Of a DNA stretch of 64,000 bases, positions 8,092-16,469 are shown one piece after another. The notes under the pieces are model-generated. The model was not told where the DNA came from. It made no database searches and worked only from the letters and a program-made list of their open reading frames with translations. Source of the DNA: CBDFMG01 sp965221205 [NCBI: bacterium] (GTDB taxonomy: Bacteria > SM23-31); NCBI GenBank assembly GCA_965221205.1, contig OZ244870.1, positions 3,410,001-3,474,000 of the forward strand. The letters run 5' to 3'. A program made the position numbers and the translations under genes. The first letter of the stretch is position 1, and each line of letters begins with the position of its first letter.

Positions 8092-8175
8092 GGAGGACTA
8101 GTCCTAATTGGTAAGGCAGCGGTCTTGAAAACCGCCGCGGGAAACCGCTTGGGGGTTCGAGTCCCTCGTCCTCCG
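8092..8175 (+). tRNA. tRNA-Ser(TGA)
   Basis: An 84-base cloverleaf. Acceptor GGAGGAC (8092-8098) pairs with GTCCTCC (8168-8174), then discriminator G. D-loop AATTGGTAAGG. Anticodon arm GCGGT-CTTGAAA-ACCGC carries anticodon TGA. A long variable arm (GGG AAACC) marks a class II tRNA. T-arm GGGGG-TTCGAGT-CCCTC (one G-T pair). CCA is not encoded. Its first 14 bases are repeated at 3072-3085. Confidence 0.95.
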
Positions 8176-8462
8176 CTATGCTGTAATAACTTTCGGTATA
8201 AGAACTTACAGACGCGGAAGATTTGTGAGAAACTAAATTGCGAAAATCGCCTTTTTCAAAAATATGCCAAGTCCTTGCCATATTCCTCTAACTACACCCT
8301 AACGCAAAAATAGTGTTGTTATAGTAGTATTAGATTGGCATTAGAGTACCTGTAAGGGTTCAGAACAAGTTGGACTGTTTTATTTTTGAATGCACGTTCT
8401 TGTAAAATGTATTGTAAGTAATTCACCTCAATCAATAACATATATATCATGGAGGTTTTATT

Positions 8463-9452
8463 ATGCTGTTTATCAAAACCTTCGGTCTGATGCTGTTCAT
8501 TTCATTATCCACTTTTTCTATAATTTCAGATTTAGATGTTAAAATTACCGAATGGCCAGTCCCTTGGGAAGACACCCGCCCCCGTGATCCTTTTGTAGAT
8601 AATCAAGATAATGTGTGGTTTGTCGGTCAGCAGGGAAATTATATAGCATATCTCGATCCGGAAAATGAAACGTTCAAACGGTATGAATTGGAGAAAGGAA
8701 CGTATCCGCATAATCTCATTGTTGATAATGATGGATATGTCTGGTATGCAGGAAACAGGAATGCTCATATTGGAAAATTGAATCCAAAGAATGGAGAGAT
8801 TACAAAATTTCCCATGCCCGACCCAGATGCCCGCGATCCTCATACGCTGGTATTCAATAAAGACGGAGATATTTGGTTTACGGTTCAGGGTGGTAATTTT
8901 ATCGGAAAACTCATGACAAAAACCGGGACTGTCCATCTTGTACAAGTTCCAACTTCACGGGCACGTCCTTACGGTATCAAAATAGACTCAAACGATCGCC
9001 CCTGGATTGTTTTGTTCGGTACCAATAAGATTGCTACCATCGATCCTGAGTCACTGTACCTTGAAGAAATCGAACTTCCGGATTCTGATGCTCGTCCGAG
9101 GCGGCTTGAAATAGATTCGAATGATAAAATATGGTATGTCGACTATGCCCAAGGCCGATTGGGAATGCTAGATCCAGAAACACGAAAATTCAAGGAATGG
9201 GATTCGCCAAGTGGTGATTCATCACGACCATATGGAACTGCGTTGGACGATATGGATCGAATTTGGTTTGTCGAATCAGGTATCAGGCCGAATCGGTTTA
9301 TCGGTTTTGATCCGGAATCGGAAAGATTCTTCAGCATTACGGAGATCGGTAGCGGTGGCGGAACTGTCCGGCATATGTATTATCATCCGGCTACACGAGA
9401 TATCTGGTTCGGCACAGATACCAACAATATAGGCCGCGCTCAGATACCTTAA
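8463..9452 (+). CDS. Virginiamycin B lyase-like (Vgb/NHL-type) beta-propeller protein, exported
   Basis: A 329-residue protein with an N-terminal hydrophobic export segment (LFIKTFGLMLFISLSTFSII) and about six to seven repeats of the form PRDPFVDNQDNVWFVGQQG ... IAYLDPE, PHNLIVDNDGYVWYAG ... IGKLNPK, RPYGIKIDSNDRPWIV. These are blades of a streptogramin-lyase-like six-bladed propeller. True Vgb cleaves streptogramin B antibiotics, but most homologues with an export signal are of unknown substrate, so antibiotic resistance should not be inferred. It has its own strong ribosome site (GGAGG at 8451-8455). Confidence 0.85.
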   Translation: MLFIKTFGLMLFISLSTFSIISDLDVKITEWPVPWEDTRPRDPFVDNQDNVWFVGQQGNYIAYLDPENETFKRYELEKGTYPHNLIVDNDGYVWYAGNRNAHIGKLNPKNGEITKFPMPDPDARDPHTLVFNKDGDIWFTVQGGNFIGKLMTKTGTVHLVQVPTSRARPYGIKIDSNDRPWIVLFGTNKIATIDPESLYLEEIELPDSDARPRRLEIDSNDKIWYVDYAQGRLGMLDPETRKFKEWDSPSGDSSRPYGTALDDMDRIWFVESGIRPNRFIGFDPESERFFSITEIGSGGGTVRHMYYHPATRDIWFGTDTNNIGRAQIP

Positions 9453-9534
9453 GATTGCAGGAAGAATTGAATGGAATTATACAAAAAGCACCACGTAATA
9501 TCTTAATATTGTTATCATAGGTAGTATTCTGAGA

Positions 9535-10113
9535 ATGTTCTATCGACTGCGTATTTTTATACCATATTGTATCGTTATTTCTTGTTTTCTATTTTTGTTT
9601 TACAAAACAATTAATATCGATCAGCCTCTGCCCGGATATTCAGGAGGATTTGGTGAACCAACGTGTCTGTACTGCCATTTTGATGCACCGGTTAATGCAG
9701 CAGAAGGATCACTTACCTTTCAAGATATTCCTTCGGAATATGTTCATGACAGCAGGTATGTTTTCACGATTATTTTGACACATCCAGAGTTAAAAAGAGG
9801 TGGATTCCAACTTGCCGTACGCTATGCAACCGGAAATCTTTCAGGAATACAGGCTGGTAATTTAAAAACTTTTGATGCAAGAGTTGCTATAGATACTTTG
9901 GATATGGTTCAATATGCCCGGCACTCTGTTGAAGGAACAGTGCCCTCTTCTCCCGACACATCTCAATGGATTATTGAATGGTATTCACCTCTTACAGGCA
10001 GCAATCCGGTAATTTTTCATCTCGTCGGCAACGCATCGAACGACGATAATTCCGAATTTGGTGATTTCCTTTATCAAACAAATGCTCTGAGCACATTCCA
10101 TTACAAAGAATAA
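9535..10113 (+). CDS. Exported CxxCH protein with reeler-like (choice-of-anchor V) domain
   Basis: A 192-residue protein with an N-terminal membrane/signal segment (YCIVISCFLFLFYKTI), then GGFGEPTCLYCHFDAPVN, where CLYCH is a c-type heme attachment motif (CxxCH). The rest is a single beta-sandwich domain (LTFQDIPSEYVHDSRYVFTI, RGGFQLAVRY, WIIEWYSP) of the reeler/choice-of-anchor V type seen in exported proteins of Bacteroidota and Ignavibacteriota. Such proteins often accompany redox or gliding systems. It follows the Vgb-like gene by 82 bases on the same strand. Confidence 0.7.
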   Translation: MFYRLRIFIPYCIVISCFLFLFYKTINIDQPLPGYSGGFGEPTCLYCHFDAPVNAAEGSLTFQDIPSEYVHDSRYVFTIILTHPELKRGGFQLAVRYATGNLSGIQAGNLKTFDARVAIDTLDMVQYARHSVEGTVPSSPDTSQWIIEWYSPLTGSNPVIFHLVGNASNDDNSEFGDFLYQTNALSTFHYKE

Positions 10114-10852
10114 TTATTTTAAAACAGACCTTAGAAAATCGAGAATTCTCTTAAGAACAATATAGTTTCAAATTTAAGTTTTTAGTAATTTCAAACACTC
10201 GCACTCACACCATAACACCATATCATAGCGCTCCGAATATTCCTGGCCATCGCGCTCCAGCAAAAATGAGAAAAGGGATCACGGCTTCCCTCCCCCAAAA
10301 AAAATGAAAACAGCGCTCTTCCTCCCTTGCAAAGATTCGCACCCTGCTCCGCGCTTCGGGGTACCGCATAATAATATCAGAATTTTTCACATAACTTTAA
10401 ATTATTTTTGGTGTGCCAGATTCGTGCCAATTGCCTATACTATCTCATTTATAGATAAGCTTGAAATATTAAAATTTCTCTATAACGTATTGAATATTGC
10501 TGCTAAAGATACATCATTGTTTTTAACAGGCATGAAGATTTTCTAATGTAAATTGTATTAAACCTGTAGTTGCCCTTTTGAAAGAAAATAAAGTTTTAAG
10601 TATTTCTTTTTCCTTCCATACATTATCAATCTGAAAATGGAATTACTTATCCTGTAAAATAAATATTATTGAATTGTGTCAAAAATATTGCACAACTGAT
10701 ACAATATTGTTTAAGAATATTTTCGCTTGACTTTTAACATTTAGTTAAACATCTTTTCAAGAATTAATTTTTAATGTATTCTTCCCATATTTTTCCTTAT
10801 TAATTCCATAATCAATTATAACTATTTCAGAAGATTAAATTAAGCGAATATT
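10114..10852. other. ~740-base gene-free region
   Basis: No convincing gene on either strand. It is AT-rich, with one GC-rich patch near 10300-10370. A perfect 7-bp inverted repeat (AATATTG ... CAATATT, 11-base spacer) at about 10685-10710 lies upstream of the ligase gene and could be an operator; nothing further supports this. Confidence 0.4.
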
Positions 10853-12379
10853 ATGTCAAAATTTGAAACTGTTTCCAATCTGCTAAGTCAGGGTGAATCC
10901 AATGCAGTGGCAGTTACTGCTCCCGGGAAAAAACCCCTGACATTTAATGACTTAAGAGAGCTGGTCGATAAAACCGTAAATACATTAAACAATTTTGGAA
11001 TGGGAAGAAATGACAATATCGCAATTGTACTTCCGAATGGACCTGAAATGGCCACTGCGTTTTTATCTATCGCTGCAGGAGCAACTACCGCTCCACTTAA
11101 TCCAAATTATCGTGAAAAGGAATTTGAATTTTACCTTGGCGATCTGGATACACGGTTATTACTTGTGCAAAAGGGGATAGATTCACCAGTAAGGGCTGCT
11201 GCAAAAAAACTTGATATTCCAATTGTAGAATTAATTCCTGATAAGAATAACACAGCTGGGAAATTTGATATTGAGGGTGATTTTAAAAGCGCTAAAAAAC
11301 CCGCCAGAGGTTACGCGTCATCTGAAGAAACAGCTCTTGTATTACATACATCCGGGACAACATCAAGGCCTAAAATAGTTCCTTTAAGTCATGCAAATAT
11401 TTGCGCATCGGCTATTAATATTGCCAGGACTCTTTCTTTAAATCATGATGATCGCTGCATGAACGTAATGCCACTTTTTCATATACACGGTCTCATTGCT
11501 GCGGTTTTGAGTTCACTTGGGGCTAAGAGTTCGATATATTGCACTCCCGGTTTTAATGCACTGAAGTTTTTTACATGGATGGAGGAATCGAATCCGTCAT
11601 GGTATACAGCTGTTCCTACCATGCACCAGGCAATTCTTGGCCGGGCTGATAGGAATAAAGATATTATCGAAAAAAGCAGGCTTCGGTTTGTTCGTTCATC
11701 TTCCGCTTCCCTACCTCCACAAGTTATGGATACGCTTGAAAAAACATTTCATGTTCCTGTAATTGAAGCGTACGGAATGACGGAAGCGGCCCACCAAATG
11801 GCAAGCAACCCATTACCGCCGCTTGACCGTAAACCTGGTACAGTGGGACTTGCTGCCGGTCCGGATATATCGATAATGGAAAAAAACGGAGAACTGCTTT
11901 CGCAGGGTAATACCGGTGAAGTTGTAATTCGCGGTGAAAATGTCACAGATGGATACAAAAACAACCCTGATGCGAATAATGATTCCTTCGTTAACGGTTG
12001 GTTCAGGACCGGGGACCAAGGTATCATAGATTCCGAAGGTTATCTGCGTCTAACAGGAAGATTAAAGGAAATAATAAACAAGGGCGGTGAGAAGATATCA
12101 CCTCGGGAAGTCGACGAAGTATTGATAGATCACCCGGCTGTAAAACAGGCAGTGACTTTTGCACTGCCCCATGAAAAACTTGGAGAGGATGTTGCCGCTG
12201 CCGTGATTCTCAAAGAGAATGTGACCGCTACAGATAAAGAAATCCGGGAATTTGCCCGCAGCAAACTTGCGGATTTCAAAGTGCCGCGGAAAGTAATATT
12301 TCTGGATGAAATACCGAAAGGACCTACCGGAAAATTACAGAGAATAGGTTTAGCAGAAAAACTTGGTCTTACTTCTTAA
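10853..12379 (+). CDS. AMP-dependent acyl-CoA synthetase, oxalate-CoA ligase-like
   Basis: A 508-residue ANL-superfamily enzyme. The adenylation P-loop is LHTSGTTSRPKIVPLSHANI (about residue 165-184), the form typical of the plant AAE3/yeast Pcs60 oxalyl-CoA synthetase group. The A5 motif is EAYGMTEAAHQ, A7 is NGWFRTGDQG, A8 is RLKEIINKGGEKISPREVDE, and the C-terminal catalytic Lys is in PKGPTGKLQR. It activates a carboxylate with ATP and CoA in the cytoplasm. Oxalate is the best guess by motif, but another small or dicarboxylic acid is possible. It is followed by a ketopantoate-reductase-like gene and an Nramp-like transporter on the same strand, so uptake and activation may be linked. Confidence 0.8.
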   Translation: MSKFETVSNLLSQGESNAVAVTAPGKKPLTFNDLRELVDKTVNTLNNFGMGRNDNIAIVLPNGPEMATAFLSIAAGATTAPLNPNYREKEFEFYLGDLDTRLLLVQKGIDSPVRAAAKKLDIPIVELIPDKNNTAGKFDIEGDFKSAKKPARGYASSEETALVLHTSGTTSRPKIVPLSHANICASAINIARTLSLNHDDRCMNVMPLFHIHGLIAAVLSSLGAKSSIYCTPGFNALKFFTWMEESNPSWYTAVPTMHQAILGRADRNKDIIEKSRLRFVRSSSASLPPQVMDTLEKTFHVPVIEAYGMTEAAHQMASNPLPPLDRKPGTVGLAAGPDISIMEKNGELLSQGNTGEVVIRGENVTDGYKNNPDANNDSFVNGWFRTGDQGIIDSEGYLRLTGRLKEIINKGGEKISPREVDEVLIDHPAVKQAVTFALPHEKLGEDVAAAVILKENVTATDKEIREFARSKLADFKVPRKVIFLDEIPKGPTGKLQRIGLAEKLGLTS

Positions 12380-12420
12380 AATAGTTATTGAATTTATATC
12401 CAGAATTTGTTTAAAAAAAA

Positions 12421-13385
12421 TGAAAATCTGCATATACGGAGCTGGTGCTATCGGAGCATATCTGGGAGCAATGTTAAAATTATCGGGTAATGATGTAACA
12501 TTAATTGCCCGTGGACCTCATCTTGAGGCTATGAAAAAAAGCGGTTTAACTCTAATTTCGGACGATGAAGAAAAAGTTGTTGGTTTAAGGTGTACTGATA
12601 ATCCTGAAGATGCAGGACGTCAGGATTATGTATTTATCACTTTAAAAGCCCACTCCGTACTTCCCATTGTCGACAGAATGCTTCCTCTTCTGGATAAGAA
12701 TACAGCTATTGTTACAGCACAAAACGGGATTTTATGGTGGTATTTCTATAAACTACAAGGCGCCTGGGAAAATCAGCATATAGAATGCGCCGATCCTGGA
12801 AGGAAAATCTGGGATACAATTGGACCCGAAAGAGTTATAGGGTGCGTTGTATATCCTTCATGCGAGATAGTTGAACCAGGTGTAGTGAAACACATCAACG
12901 GTAAAAGATTTATGGTCGGAGAGCCTGACGGCTCGAAATCCCAACGTGTGACTGCATTAAGTAAATTGTTAATGTTGGCTGGCTTAAAAGCACCTGTCCG
13001 GACCAATATCCGGGATGATATCTGGTTGAAACTATGGGGAAATGTTTCTTTTAATCCCGTCAGTGTGCTTACATTAGGTACACTTGAGCAGATGTGCAGA
13101 AACGAAGGGACAAGAAAGGTAATCAGAGATATTATGCTTGAGGCTCAAGCAGTAGCGAAAAAACTCCGTGTAGAATTTCCAGTGGACGTGGATACGCGAA
13201 TACAATGGGGTGAGGATGTGGGAAACCATAAAACTTCCATGCTTCAGGACCTTGAAAAAGGCAGGCCAATGGAGGTTGATTCTCTCGTCAGCACTGTATC
13301 GGAAATAGGTAAACTTGTTGACGTAGATACGTCAACATTAGATACCGTTTTAAGACTTGTCAGGTTAAGAGCTGAACTCACGTAG
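12421..13385 (+). CDS. 2-dehydropantoate 2-reductase (ketopantoate reductase) family protein
   Basis: A 321-residue protein from ATG 12421, preceded by an A-rich tract. It begins MKICIYGAGAIGAYLGAMLK, the NAD(P)-binding GxGxxG of the ApbA/PanE family. The helical C-terminal domain has the conserved KLWGNVSFNPVSVLTLGTLE and MLQDLEKGRPMEVDSL motifs. True PanE reduces ketopantoate for pantothenate/CoA synthesis. Many family members act on other 2-keto acids, and the neighbouring acyl-CoA ligase and transporter suggest catabolism rather than vitamin synthesis. The upstream in-frame ATG at 12363 overlaps the ligase end and is less likely. Confidence 0.85.
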
Positions 13386-13466
13386 TAACAAAAAATATTC
13401 AAAGAAGTTTTTATTTAATATCAATTGGAATTTAACAAACATCTATTTAATAATCAACATGTGTAA

Positions 13467-14945
13467 ATGTCAGAAATAAATAAAGATATTGAAAAATTAG
13501 AACTCCCTAATATGTTCTGGGGAAATCTGCTGGTTTATTTTGGACCGGGTATAATATTAATGATGACTGGAGTTGGAACCAGTCATTTAGTGACAGCGCC
13601 TACTGCAGGAGGCAGGTTTGCTTATGCATTGCTTTGGTGCCTTCCAGCAGCTTATATATTTAAATACTACGGATTCGAAATGGCTTTCAGATTTACTAAT
13701 GCAACAGGTAAAAGTATAATTGAAGCCTATGCAACTGCCTGGAAAAAATGGCCTTTATGGTATGTTATGTTCACCACTTTATTACAGTGCGCATTGGGTC
13801 AATCAGGTAGGCTGATCGCGACTTCAGCAGTACTATACTACTTTTTCCAGGCGGTGTTCGGTCTTGAAATACATATGGCGATTTTCGGAATAATATTGGG
13901 AATATCTTCAATTTTGATCATTTTGAGAGGAGACTATTCGGCAATTGAATTATCAGCCAAAATTGCAGCAGGAATACTTGTTGTGTCCACGATTGCAGTT
14001 TATTTTGTGAAACCTGCTCCATTCTCGACATTTAACCATTTTTTTATTTTCGATGCACCGGCGGGTTCATGGTTGATAATTGCTGGATTTCTCGGTTTGT
14101 TACCTACAGGGATCGATGTTTCATTACAAGCTTCGGAATGGGGAAAAGCAAAAAAAGTCGGATTATGCAAGATTCGTGAGCCGTTGGAAAATATCGGAAT
14201 TGCAAAAACCTTTGATCCGTTTTCATCTAGGAAAGAGGATATTTCAGTCGATTTAAGTAAAGTCCATCCCCATGGACAGGAATATTGTACAAAATGGTTC
14301 AAGATCGGATTGTGGGATTTCCGATTAGGTCATATTATTTCTTTTATAATAGGCTGTGTCTTTTTACTCCTTGCGGCTGTCTGGTTATACCCAAGTACAG
14401 TTGAAGGAAGAGGGGTTATGGGAGAAATTGCAAGAATATTCACTGACAGTGTCGGTCTCTGGATGATGGTAGTGTTTCTCATAGGGGCTTTCGCAGCAAC
14501 TTATTCGACAACATTCAACTATTTCGATGGATGGCCAAGAATTGTCGCAGCATGCAGCAGGAATATTTTCAGGTCAACGTATAATTTCAGGGGAATCAAC
14601 AAAAAAGATTTAACAATCGATTTAAAGAAAAAGTGGTATTCGGAATATAATATATACCGGATTACAATGTTATATTCCCTAATTGCTTCCGTCCTAATTA
14701 TTATCGGCTTTGAACGACCTGTAGAACTTGTTCTTGCGGCATCTGCCCTTGCATATTTTATTGCCCCGGTAATTTATTTTTTGAATCTTTACTATTGTTT
14801 TACAGTGATCCCCAAAAAGGATAAAGTATTTTATCCCTCGAAATTTGCTGCATGGTTCGGCTGGGGAAGTTTTATAATATTTACTGGTTTCAGTATTATT
14901 TTGATTTTAGCCGCTATATTTGAAATTCCTCTTTTGGGCGCTTAA
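13467..14945 (+). CDS. Nramp-family transporter with non-canonical binding motifs
   Basis: A 492-residue integral membrane protein with 11-12 predicted helices and the Nramp/LeuT-fold pattern. In TM1 the canonical DPGN is replaced: the segment reads GPGIILMMTGVGTSHLVTAP. In TM6 the canonical MPH is replaced by LLPTGIDVSLQASEW. These are the residues that bind Mn/Fe in true Nramp proteins, so divalent metal transport is doubtful. An extra soluble insertion (residues ~225-275, VGLCKIREPLENIG...VHPHGQEYCTKW) sits between TM6 and TM7. It probably belongs to an Nramp-related branch linked to organic-acid genes. A terminator hairpin follows at 14953-14982. Confidence 0.75.
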   Translation: MSEINKDIEKLELPNMFWGNLLVYFGPGIILMMTGVGTSHLVTAPTAGGRFAYALLWCLPAAYIFKYYGFEMAFRFTNATGKSIIEAYATAWKKWPLWYVMFTTLLQCALGQSGRLIATSAVLYYFFQAVFGLEIHMAIFGIILGISSILIILRGDYSAIELSAKIAAGILVVSTIAVYFVKPAPFSTFNHFFIFDAPAGSWLIIAGFLGLLPTGIDVSLQASEWGKAKKVGLCKIREPLENIGIAKTFDPFSSRKEDISVDLSKVHPHGQEYCTKWFKIGLWDFRLGHIISFIIGCVFLLLAAVWLYPSTVEGRGVMGEIARIFTDSVGLWMMVVFLIGAFAATYSTTFNYFDGWPRIVAACSRNIFRSTYNFRGINKKDLTIDLKKKWYSEYNIYRITMLYSLIASVLIIIGFERPVELVLAASALAYFIAPVIYFLNLYYCFTVIPKKDKVFYPSKFAAWFGWGSFIIFTGFSIILILAAIFEIPLLGA

Positions 14946-14952
14946 CAACGTA

Positions 14953-14982
14953 ATAATCTTTCTTTAATTTAATAAAGATTAT
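14953..14982 (+). terminator. Terminator hairpin of the transporter gene
   Basis: ATAATCTTT pairs with AAAGATTAT (9 bp) around a 12-base loop, 8 bases after the transporter stop. The 3' arm (AAGATTAT) doubles as the left target-site duplication of the IS1595 copy, so the IS landed at the foot of the hairpin. Confidence 0.6.
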
Positions 14983-15719
14983 GAGTTTTGACTAGTTTAG
15001 AGAAGTTTTATATACTTTCAATATAGTTAAGACAATGAGTTACAGGCACAAAAAACGCGCACACATTTCTGGGCGAAAATTTCGATTACTTTTAGAGTAT
15101 TTTTCATTAGATTTAGATGCACTGACCATATCAAAATCAGCCAGGTTAAATCGCAATACGGTCAACAAGTATCTCCGTCTTTTTAGGGAACACATAGTAG
15201 CGTTGTACGATCATGATTCTCCCTTTAAAGGTGTTGTCGAAGTGGATGAATCTTACTGTGGCGCTAAGCGAATTAAAGGTAAACGAGGTCGAGGAGCAAG
15301 TTGGAAAACACCGGTTTTTGGAATTCTTCAACGGGGCGGTACAGTATATACAGAAGTTGTTCCCGATTGTGCTAAACGTACGCTTCAAGCTATAATTCGA
15401 GGCAGAGTCGATCCCGAGAGCATCATCCATTCCGATCACTGGAAAGGGTATAACGGCCTAATCGATATGGGTTATAAAAAACATTTTCGCATTCACCATG
15501 GTAACGATGTATTCGCTAATGGGAAAAATCACATTAATGGTATCGAGTCTTTCTGGTCCTTTGCAAAAAGACGATTAGAAAAATTTCATGGAATTTCCAA
15601 ATCAACGTTTCATCTACATCTTGAAGAATGTGAATTCCAGATTTAATAACAGAAACAATAACATCTATAAACTATTATTACAAAATATCAACGCTAAACC
15701 TCTAAACTAGTCAAGAGCC
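14983..15719 (+). mobile_element. IS1595-family insertion sequence (~737 bp)
   Basis: Inverted ends share a perfect 15-mer: TTGACTAGTTTAGAG at 14988-15002 and its reverse complement at 15700-15714, extending outward imperfectly to 14983 and 15719. The flanking 8-mers are AAGATTAT (14975-14982) and AAGATCAT (15720-15727), seven of eight identical, matching the 8-bp target duplication of this family. The single gene is an ISXO2-like DDE transposase with a late frameshift. Confidence 0.85.
15035..15709 (+). pseudogene. IS1595-family transposase, late frameshift
   Basis: The main frame (to 15646) gives 203 residues with the ISXO2-like DDE domain: VEVDESYCG (first Asp), IIHSDHWKGY (second Asp) and HINGIESFWSFAKRRLEKFH (Asn/His/Glu region). 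It then ends EECEFQI. One extra C near 15634 shifts the frame; the other frame continues FRFNNRNNNIYKLLLQ to a stop at 15709, just inside the right inverted repeat, matching the usual C-terminus. So the last ~25 residues are lost. All catalytic acids are upstream of the shift, and residual activity is possible. Confidence 0.85.
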
Positions 15720-15929
15720 AAGATCATTTTCAAAGATCTTTCAGTCCTTAAGGCATTTACTTGGTTGCATTGGTGTTGCGCTGATTGCTTGTTCAAGCAA
15801 TTTCCGGCATGTTTTTGGATACTAATTTCTTTTTTCTTATGTTTTTTTCATGTATACTATAAGTAAATTGTGTCATTTTACTTATTCATTCGTTTTCCTC
15901 CACATAATTTCAATATAAGGATCTGCACT

Positions 15930-16439
15930 ATGCATGCACTGTGTCAGTATATTGATTCCCGTATGGGGCCTGTCCGGAAACTGGTAACTGGATTTATCAT
16001 TACTGTTTTTGCAATTCAGGTAATAGTTGTGTTCAGTCAGGTAGTCTGGCGTTTTGTTTTCAATAATCCGTTTTCATGGTCAGAAGAGTTAGCCAGGTAT
16101 ATTCAGGTCTGGATGATTCTCTTAACAGCATCGATATGTATCAGAAAAGGGAAACATCTCGCGGTCGACTATATTACGCATGCATTACCGTTCCGGTTTT
16201 CGAAATCATTGAGAATTATCACGTCGATATTCACCATGATCTTTACGATTGTGGTCATTGTTTTTGGAATTCAAATGCTCACTATCACTTTTAACGAAAT
16301 GACGCCGGCTCTTCGTATTTCGATATCAATTATATATATGGCATTTCCTTTGGCCGGTTTTTTAATGTTCACTGAATCATTCATTGTTTTACTCAAAACG
16401 ATCGGTGCTGAGCAGGAAAGTGATATCTTTCCTTCGTAA
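15930..16439 (+). CDS. TRAP transporter small permease (DctQ)
   Basis: From ATG 15930, behind an AAGG ribosome site, this gives 169 residues with four membrane helices. Conserved DctQ features are FSQVVWRFVFNNPFSWSEELARYIQVW (WSEE motif, shown here in two pieces: VVWRFVFNNPFSWSEELARY and IQVW) and KGKHLAVDYI. An earlier ATG at 15870 is less likely because it lacks a ribosome site. It is the small membrane subunit of a tripartite ATP-independent (Na+/H+-driven) carboxylate or amino-acid-like solute importer, co-transcribed with the large permease and the binding protein that follow. Confidence 0.9.
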   Translation: MHALCQYIDSRMGPVRKLVTGFIITVFAIQVIVVFSQVVWRFVFNNPFSWSEELARYIQVWMILLTASICIRKGKHLAVDYITHALPFRFSKSLRIITSIFTMIFTIVVIVFGIQMLTITFNEMTPALRISISIIYMAFPLAGFLMFTESFIVLLKTIGAEQESDIFPS

Positions 16440-16469
16440 GACACTGAAGAACACATGAGGTAAGACTCT

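Noticed and set aside
8084-8313. Open frames across the tRNA-Ser
   Set aside because: Both frames read through a clear tRNA gene; the apparent proteins are artefacts.
8463-9452. Streptogramin resistance gene
   Set aside because: The propeller fold matches Vgb-like proteins broadly, but an export leader and no resistance context make antibiotic inactivation unsupported.
10304-10546. 80-codon open frame in the 10.1-10.8 kb gap
   Set aside because: No recognisable domain and no convincing ribosome site; composition like the surrounding noncoding DNA.
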